Source of the DNA: CAZFOB01 sp964520325
Lineage (GTDB): Bacteria > Actinomycetota > JAICYB01
Direction of reading: 5' to 3'
Assembly: GCA_964520325.1 (NCBI GenBank)
Contig: CAZFOB010000010.1
Coordinates: forward strand, 70,701-134,700
Length of the DNA: 64,000 nucleotides
The position numbers were made by a program, and so were the translations under genes. Numbering within the stretch: the first letter of the stretch is position 1; each line of letters begins with the position of its first letter. This document shows positions 25,282-33,029 of this stretch, piece after piece. The notes under the pieces are model-generated. The model was given only the letters and a program-made list of their open reading frames with translations. It did no database searches and was not told where the DNA came from.

Positions 25282-25902
25282 GTGAGCGCGGTAAGCGTCC
25301 GGTCGCTCGAGCGACGCTTCGGCTACGCGCGCGTACTCGACCGGCTCGACCTCGACGTCGAGGCCGGTGAAGCCGTCACGATCACCGGACCGAACGGCTC
25401 CGGGAAGACGACGTTGCTGCGCATCCTCTCCGGATTGCTGAAGCCCACTTCCGGCGAGGTCGCCGTGCTCGGCGGACGTCCGGCTGACCCGGACGTGCGC
25501 CGGCGCATCGGCGTGATCGGCCACGCCGCATGCATCTACCCGCGCATGACCGCGGCCGAAAACCTGCGGTTCTGGGGGCAGATATATGGCGACAACGACG
25601 CCGCGGCCCGAGGCCTCGAGATCATCGTCCGGCTCGGCCTTGATCCGGACGACCGACGTCCCGTGTCGACGTACTCCCAAGGCATGCGCCAGCGCATCTC
25701 GATCGCGCGAGCGCTGTGCACCGATCCCACCATCGTGATCGCCGACGAACCGTTGGCTGCGCTCGACGACAGCAGTGCAGCGATGGTCGTGGCGATGCTC
25801 GGCCGGGGGCGGACCCTCGTGGCTGCGACGCACGACGCTCATCGCTACGAGCATTCACGCCGCCTGGTGCTTCGCGACGGCGCGTTGGTTGGTTCTTCGT
25901 GA
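25282..25902 (+). CDS. ccmA: Cytochrome c biogenesis ABC ATPase CcmA
   Basis: ATPase of the CcmABCD complex that releases holo-CcmE, 206 residues, GTG start. Walker A TGPNGSGKTT, signature YSQGMRQRISIARAL, Walker B IVIADEPLAALD and H-loop ATHDAHRYE are intact. Normal length for CcmA. Heads ccmABCDEF, all on the plus strand. Its TGA falls in a 22-bp direct duplication at the ccmB boundary. Confidence 0.93.
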   Translation: MSAVSVRSLERRFGYARVLDRLDLDVEAGEAVTITGPNGSGKTTLLRILSGLLKPTSGEVAVLGGRPADPDVRRRIGVIGHAACIYPRMTAAENLRFWGQIYGDNDAAARGLEIIVRLGLDPDDRRPVSTYSQGMRQRISIARALCTDPTIVIADEPLAALDDSSAAMVVAMLGRGRTLVAATHDAHRYEHSRRLVLRDGALVGSS

Positions 25903-25940
25903 ACACGCTGAGGGCTCTTCGTGAACACGCTGAGGGCTCC
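25899..25940 (+). repeat. 22-bp direct duplication at ccmA-ccmB junction
   Basis: GTGAACACGCTGAGGGCTC is repeated at 25899 and 25921 with a 22-base period (TTC/C junction). The first copy overlaps the ccmA stop as GTGA. Because 22 is not a multiple of three, the second GTG is out of frame with ccmB, whereas the first GTG and the GTG at 25941 are in frame. The duplication therefore creates alternative coupled starts. Confidence 0.85.
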
Positions 25941-26606
25941 GTGAGCAAGCTCACAGCGCTGCTGTGGAAGGACGCGCTCGCCGAGGCGCGCAGCTTCGAG
26001 CGCTTCGGTGCGCTCGGTCTGTTCGCAGCCTCGGTTTTGCTCACGCTGCACTTCGCGCTCCCGCCCGACTCAGACGCGCGTCCGAAAGCGGCCGCCGGCT
26101 TCCTGTGGGCAGCGATCGTCTTCGCGAGCGTGCTCGAGTTCCGCCGGTCGTTCGAGTCCGAACGGCGGGACGGCACACTCGACGGCCTCAGGGCGGCACC
26201 GCTCGATCCAACGCTCCTCTACGTGTCCAAGGCGCTATCGAGTCTCGTCGTCATCGGCGTGCTCGTCGTATTGCTGGTGCCTTTGGCGTCGATCTTCTTC
26301 ATCGGCGAGCTACGCAACACTGCTGCCGCGATCGGCACGGCGCTGCTCGGCGCCGCCGGACTCATCGCCTGGGGGACGCTGTTCTCCGCGATCGCCACCG
26401 GTGTGCGTGCGGGCGAGGTTGTGCTGCCGATCCTTCTATTCCCGCTCGTCATCCCGCAAACGATCGCGTGCGTACGTTTGCTCTCCTATCTGATGGCCGC
26501 AGAACCTCTCGCCGACGTCGCCGGTGGCTTCGTCATCCTCGGCACCTTCGACCTGCTCTCGTTGGGAACGGCGCTGCTTCTTTTCGAGTACGTTCTCGAC
26601 GAATGA
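25941..26606 (+). CDS. ccmB: Haem exporter protein CcmB
   Basis: Six-helix membrane subunit of the CcmABCD complex, 221 residues from GTG 25941 (VSKLTALLWKDALAEARSF), which gives the typical CcmB N-terminus. An in-frame GTG at 25899 would add 14 residues encoded by the 22-bp duplication. Conserved segment SFERFGALGLFAASV and the characteristic RRDGTLDGLRAAPLD loop are present. The stop overlaps ccmC (ATGATG). Confidence 0.92.
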   Translation: MSKLTALLWKDALAEARSFERFGALGLFAASVLLTLHFALPPDSDARPKAAAGFLWAAIVFASVLEFRRSFESERRDGTLDGLRAAPLDPTLLYVSKALSSLVVIGVLVVLLVPLASIFFIGELRNTAAAIGTALLGAAGLIAWGTLFSAIATGVRAGEVVLPILLFPLVIPQTIACVRLLSYLMAAEPLADVAGGFVILGTFDLLSLGTALLLFEYVLDE

Positions 26607-27304
26607 TGCGCCGGTCCTCACTCGCTCTTCCGTCCGTCGCCGTCGCCGCAGTGCTCGGGGCACTCGGCCTGATCCTGCTCTACGCGCCGGCCGAGGCCGT
26701 CCAGGGCGACATCCAGCGGCTCTTCTACATCCATGCCGCATCAGGCTGGAACGCATACCTCGCGTTCTTCATCGTCGCCGGGGCCAGCGTCATGGTGCTG
26801 ATCCGGCAGAGCGACTGGGAGCGATGGGACAGGATGGCGATCGCCGGTGCCGAGATCGGCGTGCTCTTCACGACGCTCGTGTTGCTGACCGGGCCCATCT
26901 GGGCCGGGCGCGCGTGGGGCGCCTGGTGGGTGTGGGACGCGCGAACGACGGCGACGCTTGTGCTGTGGCTCGTCTATGCCGGCTACCTGCTCTTCCGGAC
27001 GCTCTCACCTCCCGGCGAGCGACGCGCGCGTCTAGCGGCAGTGATCGGCCTGATCGGCGCAGCCGACATCCCCGTCGTGCATTTCGCGGTCACATGGTGG
27101 CGGACGCAACACCCGGAGCCCACGGTTCTCCGTCCGGGCGGCCCCGATCTGCCGGGTTCGATGCTCCTCACGCTCGCCGTGACCTTCGTCGCGTTCATGG
27201 TGCTGTTCGCCGCTCTGCTCGTGCTGCGCATGAAGCTCGAGTCGACCCGAGCTCGCGTCGAAGTGGCGGCGGTCGCACAACACGCGCGGGTCGCACGTGT
27301 CTGA
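26603..27304 (+). CDS. ccmC: Haem-handling protein CcmC
   Basis: Six-helix protein that loads haem onto CcmE, 233 residues from ATG 26603 (MMRRSSLALPSVAV), overlapping ccmB by 4 bases. The tryptophan-rich haem-binding motif is GAWWVWDARTT. Flanking conserved histidines occur in LFYIHAASGW and IPVVHFAVTWW. The C-terminal tail is hydrophilic. Confidence 0.94.
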   Translation: MMRRSSLALPSVAVAAVLGALGLILLYAPAEAVQGDIQRLFYIHAASGWNAYLAFFIVAGASVMVLIRQSDWERWDRMAIAGAEIGVLFTTLVLLTGPIWAGRAWGAWWVWDARTTATLVLWLVYAGYLLFRTLSPPGERRARLAAVIGLIGAADIPVVHFAVTWWRTQHPEPTVLRPGGPDLPGSMLLTLAVTFVAFMVLFAALLVLRMKLESTRARVEVAAVAQHARVARV

Positions 27305-27455
27305 CCTCGGCTGGCTGGCTGCCGGCTTCGGGGTCACGTGGCTCGTGATCGGTCTCTACCTCATGCGCCTTTGGCGCGTGCAGCGAGCGATCGACCGTCG
27401 CCTTGACGAGCTGGCAGCGCGGAGCGGCGAAAACCCGCCGTCCGACCTAAGCTAA
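27297..27455 (+). CDS. ccmD: CcmD-like small membrane protein
   Basis: Small protein of 52 residues, GTG 27297 to TAA 27455, overlapping ccmC by 8 bases. It has one helix (LGWLAAGFGVTWLVIGLYLMRL) followed by a basic amphipathic stretch (WRVQRAIDRRLDELAA). This is the standard CcmD layout, in the standard position between ccmC and ccmE. Sequence similarity in CcmD is always weak, so the call rests on topology and context. Confidence 0.8.
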   Translation: MSDLGWLAAGFGVTWLVIGLYLMRLWRVQRAIDRRLDELAARSGENPPSDLS

Positions 27456-27459
27456 GCCG

Positions 27460-27909
27460 GTGGACGTCCCGCCCATCGAATCGACACCCCCGATCCACGC
27501 GCCGCAGCGCCGCGGGAAGTGGATCGCCGCCGTGACGTGCATCGTGCTTGGCATCGGGGGCCTCGCGGCGTGGGCGATCGCCACGCCGGGCGCCATCTCC
27601 TACTACAAGACGCCATCGGAACTATCCGCCGCGGACGTGACCAAGCAGCTGCGGATCGGCGGTCGCGTCGTCGACGACTCGCTGCGACGTGACGGACGGG
27701 TGGTCTCCTTCGACGTCACCGACGGCAAGGACACGATCACCGTCGAATATCGCGGCGAAGTACCCGACACGCTGAAGAACGGGACCGACGTCGTCGCTGA
27801 AGGACGCTACGCGGGCGGCCAAAACGCGTTCGCCGCCGACCGGGTGCTCGCGAAATGCTCGTCGAAGTACGTTCCGGCCGAGCGTCCCGGGGATCTCGGT
27901 AAGGCCTAG
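27460..27909 (+). CDS. ccmE: Cytochrome c haem chaperone CcmE (cysteine type)
   Basis: Periplasmic haem chaperone, 149 residues, GTG start four bases after ccmD. One N-terminal helix (about 20-42) precedes an OB-fold domain with RIGGRVVDDSLRRDG and VVAEGRY. The haem-attachment motif is VLAKCSSKYVPAE: the usual covalent-haem histidine of HxxxY is replaced by C133, with Y137 conserved. CxxxY CcmE proteins are known from archaea and some sulfate reducers (System I*), often without CcmH. No ccmH or ccmI is present in this window. Confidence 0.93.
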   Translation: MDVPPIESTPPIHAPQRRGKWIAAVTCIVLGIGGLAAWAIATPGAISYYKTPSELSAADVTKQLRIGGRVVDDSLRRDGRVVSFDVTDGKDTITVEYRGEVPDTLKNGTDVVAEGRYAGGQNAFAADRVLAKCSSKYVPAERPGDLGKA

Positions 27910-27912
27910 TCG

Positions 27913-29949
27913 ATGCTCGGGCGCGGCCTCCTCGGCATCGCCATCGCGTTCGCGTTCTACGCGCTCATCGCCGGACCGGCGTCGATGCGCCGCGACAAGG
28001 TCAGCAAGACGTGGACGGTCGCGCGTCCCGAATTGCTCACGAGTGCACGCCGCGCCCTGATCGCGGTCGCGCTGCTCACCGGGGCCGCAGCGATCCGCCT
28101 CTGGATCGCATTCTTCACGCGCGACTTCTCTCTTCACTATGTCGCGATGAACACCAACCGCGCCGCCCAGCCGTGGTACACGTTCTCCGCGTTGTGGTCG
28201 GGGATGGCCGGATCGCTGTTGCTGTGGTCATTGGTGCTTTCGCTCTTCGCCGCAGCCTTCGTCGCACGACGATCTCCGCAGCGCGAGCCATATATGGGCT
28301 GGGCGATCCCGGTCCTCGCGGGGGCCGAGCTCTTCTACCTCTCGATCACGTTCGTCGCTGAGAACCCGTTCGCGCGTTCCGACGTCATCCCGTTCGATGG
28401 CCGTGGGATGAATCCCTTGCTGCACTCCCCCGGCATGCTCATCCACCCGCCGGTTCTCTACGCCGGACTCATCGGACTCATCGTTCCGTTCGCGCTCGTG
28501 GTCTCCGCCTTGATCACCAAGGGCGACGACGACGATTGGATCCGAGTCGTTCGTCGCTGGACGCTCGTTCCCTGGCTCTTCCTCGGTACCGGCCTCGTGC
28601 TCGGCGGCGCCTGGGCGTACACCGAGCTCGGCTGGGGCGGGTATTGGGGATGGGACCCCGTCGAGAACGCCGCCTTCATACCGTGGCTCGCCGCAACGGC
28701 GTTCCTTCACTCGGCGATGGTGCAGGAGCGCCGCGGCATGCTCCGGGTCTGGAACGTCTTCCTCGTCGTGACGTTCGCCTCACTCGCAACCTTCGGCGCC
28801 TTCCTCACTCGCTCCGGCTTGTTGTCGTCGGTGCACACCTTCGCGGAGTCACCCATCGGGAAATGGTTCTTCGTCTTCCTCGGCATCCAAGCCGTCGGCG
28901 GGCTTGCCGTCCTCGTCTGGCGACTCCCGGCTCTTCGACGGCGCGAAGCGATGGGCTCCGCCGTCTCGAAGGAAGCGGCGTTCCTGATGAACAACCTCGT
29001 CTTCGTCGGTGCGTGCGCCGTGGTCTTGTGGGGCACCGTGCTTCCGCTGGCGAGCGAAGCGTTCACGGGCGAGCAGCTCGCGGTCGGGCCCCCGTTCTTC
29101 AACCGCGTGATGGCGCCGATAGGCGCACTCCTCTTGCTGCTCGCATCATTCGGCAGTGTCGTGCCCTGGGGGTCTGCAAGCGGACGTCGCGGGAGCCTGC
29201 GCACGGTCGCGTCGCGGCTGCTCGTGCCGGCGTTCATCGCGACCGCGACCGCGGTCGTCCTGCTGATGGCTACACGCCTGCCCAGCTTCGCCGGGATCGC
29301 ATGGATCGCGGTGCTGCTCGGCTCGACGAGCGTGGTCGAGATCGTTCGTGCGGGACGCACCCGCGCACGAGCCTTAGGACTCCCGCTCTCGTCGGCCACG
29401 CGAAGCCTGATCGCGCGCAACCCACGGCGTTACGGCGGATACATCGTCCACCTCGGCGTGGCGATCATGGTGATCGGCTTCGCCGGAAGCCTCGGGCGAT
29501 CGCAAACGGAGGTGATCGCTGTGCCGGGTGATGAGTTCGCGTTCGCCGGCTACACGTTCGACTTCTCGCGCCTCGAACGCTCGACACCCCCGGACAAGGA
29601 CGTCAGCCTCGCCGTCCTCGAGCTTCGCCGAGGCGATCGCACACTCGCGACACTTCGTCCGCAGCTCAACTTCCATCGCAACTGGGACCAGCCTCAGTCC
29701 GAGATCGCGATCCGCTCCACACCCCTCAACGACGTGTACGTGATCCTCGCGGGCGTCGACAGCGGCAGCGACGAGGCCATCTTCAGGATCCACTACAACC
29801 CACTCGTGCTCTGGGTATGGGTCGGAGCAGCCGTCAGCCTGCTGGGGGGCCTGACCTCCCTGCTCGTTCGAGCACGCAGGCCCACGCCGACCGTGGAGGA
29901 AGCGCCCCCAGAGCTCCAGATGGCACAGGTGCTTCCGCCGAACGACTGA
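27913..29949 (+). CDS. ccmF: Cytochrome c haem lyase CcmF
   Basis: Large membrane protein attaching haem to apocytochrome c, 678 residues (MLGRGLLGIAIAFAFYAL). The WWD-type motif is WGGYWGWDPVENAAFIPW. Conserved histidines occur in the flanking loops (LLHSPGMLIHPPVLY, LLSSVHTFAESP). The C-terminal quarter is a periplasmic domain and a last helix. The final gene of the ccm run; a short hairpin (CGACTGA-CGT-TCAGTCG, 29943-29959) spans its stop, possibly a weak terminator. Confidence 0.94.
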   Translation: MLGRGLLGIAIAFAFYALIAGPASMRRDKVSKTWTVARPELLTSARRALIAVALLTGAAAIRLWIAFFTRDFSLHYVAMNTNRAAQPWYTFSALWSGMAGSLLLWSLVLSLFAAAFVARRSPQREPYMGWAIPVLAGAELFYLSITFVAENPFARSDVIPFDGRGMNPLLHSPGMLIHPPVLYAGLIGLIVPFALVVSALITKGDDDDWIRVVRRWTLVPWLFLGTGLVLGGAWAYTELGWGGYWGWDPVENAAFIPWLAATAFLHSAMVQERRGMLRVWNVFLVVTFASLATFGAFLTRSGLLSSVHTFAESPIGKWFFVFLGIQAVGGLAVLVWRLPALRRREAMGSAVSKEAAFLMNNLVFVGACAVVLWGTVLPLASEAFTGEQLAVGPPFFNRVMAPIGALLLLLASFGSVVPWGSASGRRGSLRTVASRLLVPAFIATATAVVLLMATRLPSFAGIAWIAVLLGSTSVVEIVRAGRTRARALGLPLSSATRSLIARNPRRYGGYIVHLGVAIMVIGFAGSLGRSQTEVIAVPGDEFAFAGYTFDFSRLERSTPPDKDVSLAVLELRRGDRTLATLRPQLNFHRNWDQPQSEIAIRSTPLNDVYVILAGVDSGSDEAIFRIHYNPLVLWVWVGAAVSLLGGLTSLLVRARRPTPTVEEAPPELQMAQVLPPND

Positions 29950-29987
29950 CGTTCAGTCGGAACAAAAGCCCTGGTCGGCGGCTTGCT

Positions 29988-30028
29988 TGTGACCAGATTC
30001 ACACACCGGCACCGGTGGGAGCTAGAAT
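29988..30028 (+). promoter_or_regulatory. Cytochrome bc operon promoter with CRP-type operator
   Basis: A perfect TGTGA-CCAGAT-TCACA core lies at 29988-30003. A -10-like TAGAAT is at 30023-30028 and the first gene starts at 30038. With transcription starting about 7 bases after the -10 element, the operator centre would fall near -40, the position from which CRP-family proteins usually activate. The same core sits upstream of nuoA. Site and spacing are seen; the regulator and its action are inferred. Confidence 0.7.
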
Positions 30029-30037
30029 CCGATCGAG

Positions 30038-30430
30038 ATGCTGCCCCTCGATGTCCTGCGCGCCCTGATCGTAGGAATGGTGCTCGCGTTCTCCCTCGTC
30101 GTCGTCGTCCGTCGCGCCGAGTCGCGCGATCAGAAGCTCACATGGACGACGGCCATCCTCTTGGGCTCCTGGCTCTTCGCCATCACCGTCGTCCTCCTCG
30201 CCGACGTCCCGTCGCGGCTGCTGTACTGGTTCGACGCGCAGCACGCCCCGCTTGCCGAGAAGTTCACGTTCCTGGCGTTCTGGGAGAAGGACATCGGCGG
30301 CAACCCTGGCTACCAGCTCGTCGCCGACATCGTCGCCAACAGCGTCCAAGGCATCTTCTTCGTGATCATCTGCGCAGCTGCCTACTTCTGGGGCGAGAAG
30401 CACCGTAAGGAAGGCAAGTTCAAGTCATGA
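30038..30430 (+). CDS. Hypothetical three-helix membrane protein, first gene of bc operon
   Basis: Protein of 130 residues (MLPLDVLRALIVGMVLAF) not matched to a named family. Predicted helices lie at about 8-24, 37-56 and 99-117. Between helices two and three is a soluble loop (DAQHAPLAEKFTFLAFWEK). The C-terminus is basic. It overlaps the ferredoxin gene by 4 bases and is controlled by the CRP-type promoter, so it is probably an accessory or anchor subunit of the quinol-cytochrome c oxidoreductase (inference from context). Confidence 0.7.
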   Translation: MLPLDVLRALIVGMVLAFSLVVVVRRAESRDQKLTWTTAILLGSWLFAITVVLLADVPSRLLYWFDAQHAPLAEKFTFLAFWEKDIGGNPGYQLVADIVANSVQGIFFVIICAAAYFWGEKHRKEGKFKS

Positions 30431-30828
30431 GCGCCCAAAAACCCATCACTTTTAGCGGCGAGCATTTCGACGTCGCCGAGATCGACCCCGAGCTCCTACT
30501 CCAGCGCAAGGGCAGCAAGAAATACCTCGGGTTCATCCCCGAGCTATGCATCGTCTGCGGCGCGTGCGTCGACGTCTGCCCGTGGCACTGTCTGTTCATG
30601 GTGGATCCGGCGGCCGTCGAGGGCGAGGACAAACAGTGGCTCGTCGACGATGCGATCAAGGACGAAGCACCGAGCGTGATCTTCTGGGTGGACGACATCG
30701 AGTGCACACGGTGTAACGTCTGCGTCGAACGTTGTCCGACCGACGTGATCACGATGGACAAGGTCATCGACCCGAAGAAGCAACGCAAGCTCGCTTCGGT
30801 TCCTGTTTCGCAAGCAGCAGAAGGCTAG
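30427..30828 (+). CDS. 2x[4Fe-4S] ferredoxin-like protein in bc operon
   Basis: Soluble electron carrier, 133 residues. Two cluster motifs are visible: CIVCGACVDVCPWHCL (about 41-56) and CTRCNVCVERCPTDVI (about 96-111). They are separated by an acidic insert that is longer than in simple bacterial ferredoxins. The spacing resembles NuoI-type subunits. ATG 30427 overlaps the previous gene by 4 bases and is followed by cytochrome b6. Iron-sulfur ferredoxins are not standard members of bc operons; it may deliver electrons to, or take them from, the complex (inference). Confidence 0.88.
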   Translation: MSAQKPITFSGEHFDVAEIDPELLLQRKGSKKYLGFIPELCIVCGACVDVCPWHCLFMVDPAAVEGEDKQWLVDDAIKDEAPSVIFWVDDIECTRCNVCVERCPTDVITMDKVIDPKKQRKLASVPVSQAAEG

Positions 30829-30850
30829 GCAGCTCAACCGACGACGGGGG

Positions 30851-31630
30851 TTGGTGTTGGCGCGACGACTTCGGAAGCCGGACATCGCAGGCCTCGGCGA
30901 CGAGGTCGATAAGAAGGTCAGGGACTCCCAGCTCTGGAAGTCGATCTTCCGTCCTGGCTCCCCGTTCCGCCGCGGTTACGCCGACAACCCGCGCAACCGC
31001 GCCATGGTGATGGTCAACAACGTGCTCTATCACCTGCACCCGGTGAAGGTGAAGCGGCACTCGGTCAAGTTCAGCTACACCTTGTGTCTCGGAGGGCTAT
31101 CGTTCTTCCTCTTCATCGTCCTCACGATCACCGGCATCTTCCTGATGTTCTATTACCGCCCAACCGACCCCCAGGCGTGGCTGGACGTCCGCGACCTGCA
31201 CAGCTCGGTCAACCTCGGCCTCCTCATGCGCAACATGCACCGCTGGGGTGCTCACCTCATGGTCTTCAGCGTGTTCCTGCACATGGCGCGCGTCTTCTAC
31301 ACCGGCGCGTACAAGCCACCACGCGAGTTCAACTGGGCGATCGGCGTGATCCTGCTCTTCCTCACCGGCGCGCTCTCGTTCACCGGCTACCTCCTGCCGT
31401 GGGATCAGCTGGCGCTGTGGGCGGTCACGGTCGGCGCCAACATCGGATCCTTCTCGCCGGTCATCAGGAAGAACTTCGCGTTCGTGCTCCTCGGCGGCGT
31501 CGAGATCACCGGGACGACACTGCTGCGGTGGTACGTCCTGCACGTGCTTGCGCTGCCGTTCGTGATCGTGATCCTGATGTCCGTGCACTTCTGGCGCGTC
31601 CGCAAGGACGGCTTCTCGGGACCACTCTGA
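30851..31630 (+). CDS. Cytochrome b6-type subunit of quinol-cytochrome c oxidoreductase
   Basis: N-terminal half of cytochrome b, 259 residues including a hydrophilic N-terminal extension of about 70 residues. The four haem histidines appear as two His-x13-His pairs on helices B and D: RNMHRWGAHLMVFSVFLH and VLHVLALPFVIVILMSVHFW. The Qo helix GYLLPWDQ is present. The start is uncertain among TTG 30851, GTG 30854 and TTG 30857. Four helices and a separate subunit IV make this a split b6-type protein. Confidence 0.93.
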   Translation: MVLARRLRKPDIAGLGDEVDKKVRDSQLWKSIFRPGSPFRRGYADNPRNRAMVMVNNVLYHLHPVKVKRHSVKFSYTLCLGGLSFFLFIVLTITGIFLMFYYRPTDPQAWLDVRDLHSSVNLGLLMRNMHRWGAHLMVFSVFLHMARVFYTGAYKPPREFNWAIGVILLFLTGALSFTGYLLPWDQLALWAVTVGANIGSFSPVIRKNFAFVLLGGVEITGTTLLRWYVLHVLALPFVIVILMSVHFWRVRKDGFSGPL

Positions 31631-32175
31631 TGGATCAAAAAGAAGAGCTTCCCGTCAAGTCGCAAGGCGGCAAACCCCCCGCCGACCGTCTCCTGGCCGT
31701 CGTTCGCCAGGAAGCGATCCAGCGGATGCAGAAGGTGCCGGACGACAAGATCAACGTCTGGCCGCACCTGATCGCCGCCGAGTTCGTTTCGCTCCTGCTC
31801 ATCTCGGCGCTGCTCTTCGTGATCTCGGGGATGGGCTTCGCGGACGCAACGTTCCGAGTGCTCGCCGACCCGAACCTCACCCCGAACCCGTCGAAGGCGC
31901 CCTGGTACTTCCTCGGCCTCCAAGAGCTGCTGCGCTACTACCACCCACAGGTCGCCGGGGTCACGTTGCTGACGTTCAACATCGCCGGTCTGATTGCGCT
32001 GCCGTTCATAGATCGCAACCCGAGCTCGCGCCCGGCCGATCGCAAGCTCGCGATCGTGCTCTTCTCGCTGATGATCTTCTACTGGGCCACGCTCGTGATC
32101 ATCGGCTCGTTCTTCCGGGGGCCGGGATTCAACTTCGTCTTTCCGTGGTCGGACGGTCTGTTCTTCGAGATGTAG
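31630..32175 (+). CDS. Cytochrome b subunit IV (C-terminal half)
   Basis: C-terminal half of cytochrome b as a separate 181-residue protein, ATG overlapping the b6 stop by one base. Three helices. The Qo-site motif that is PEWY in many complexes reads KAPWYFLGLQELLRYYHP, so the usual Glu is absent; related -PWY variants occur in menaquinol-using complexes. An N-terminal hydrophilic arm of about 50 residues precedes helix E. Confidence 0.92.
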   Translation: MDQKEELPVKSQGGKPPADRLLAVVRQEAIQRMQKVPDDKINVWPHLIAAEFVSLLLISALLFVISGMGFADATFRVLADPNLTPNPSKAPWYFLGLQELLRYYHPQVAGVTLLTFNIAGLIALPFIDRNPSSRPADRKLAIVLFSLMIFYWATLVIIGSFFRGPGFNFVFPWSDGLFFEM

Positions 32176-32187
32176 TAGGAGGTTCAG

Positions 32188-32964
32188 GTGGCTGTTCGCA
32201 TCGTCGTCGCGTTCGCCGTGCTCCTCGCGGGGCTCGGCTTCTTGCTGCTCGCCATGACGGTCGTGCGCAAACGGGCGACGAGCAACTTCCGCATCGGTCC
32301 CTCGGGCCGCAAGGTGATCAAGTCGCGCCAGCCGTCGGCGCCGGGGCCTCCCCCGCCGCTGGTCGCCGCACCGGTCCCCGACTCAGCTGAGGTTCAAGTC
32401 AACCGCCGCATCTTCCTCAATCGCGCATGGTTGCTCGCGATGACGGTCTTCGGCGTGGCCTTCGGCACGACGTCGGTCGGGATGCTGTGGCCGAACAAGG
32501 TCACCGGCTTCGGCGGTCAGATCAACGCGGGTCCGCTGGCCGACATCCTCAAGACCATCGCGACCGATGGCCGGTACTACAACACGTCAGGCCGCTTCTA
32601 CATCGTCACCTACCCCCACACCGACGACAAAGAGAACATGTACGTGAAGGCCGGAGTCGCGAAGAGCGGGATCATGACGCTCTACCAGAAGTGTGCGCAC
32701 CTCGGCTGCCGTGTGCCGTACTGCGACACCTCGCATTGGTTCGAGTGCCCATGCCACGGCTCGAAGTACAACTACGCGGGCGAACGCCAACCGGGCTCCC
32801 CGGCCCCAGCCGGACTGTGGCGGTTCCCGTTCGAGGTCACCGACGGCAACGTGATTGTCAACACGTCGAAGGCGAGCGCCCAGCCTCCGTCCGGCACCGA
32901 CACGATCCGGCAACCACCCGCCGGGCCGCTGTGCATCGCAGCCGGCGAAGGCTCCGAGCACTAA
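32188..32964 (+). CDS. Rieske [2Fe-2S] protein
   Basis: Rieske iron-sulfur subunit, 258 residues, GTG start with a strong AGGAGG upstream. The cluster motifs CAHLGC and CPCHGSKY are intact, with the disulfide cysteines in the usual places. Two N-terminal hydrophobic segments (about 3-22 and 80-100) flank a Pro-rich linker, whereas classical Rieske proteins have one helix and typical actinobacterial QcrA three. Oxidises menaquinol at the Qo site and passes electrons to cytochrome c. Confidence 0.93.
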   Translation: MAVRIVVAFAVLLAGLGFLLLAMTVVRKRATSNFRIGPSGRKVIKSRQPSAPGPPPPLVAAPVPDSAEVQVNRRIFLNRAWLLAMTVFGVAFGTTSVGMLWPNKVTGFGGQINAGPLADILKTIATDGRYYNTSGRFYIVTYPHTDDKENMYVKAGVAKSGIMTLYQKCAHLGCRVPYCDTSHWFECPCHGSKYNYAGERQPGSPAPAGLWRFPFEVTDGNVIVNTSKASAQPPSGTDTIRQPPAGPLCIAAGEGSEH

Positions 32965-33029
32965 ACGCCACTGATGGGTCCGCGCAAGCGCCGAACCACT
33001 AAGATGCTGGCGCCCGAGGAGTTATCGAG

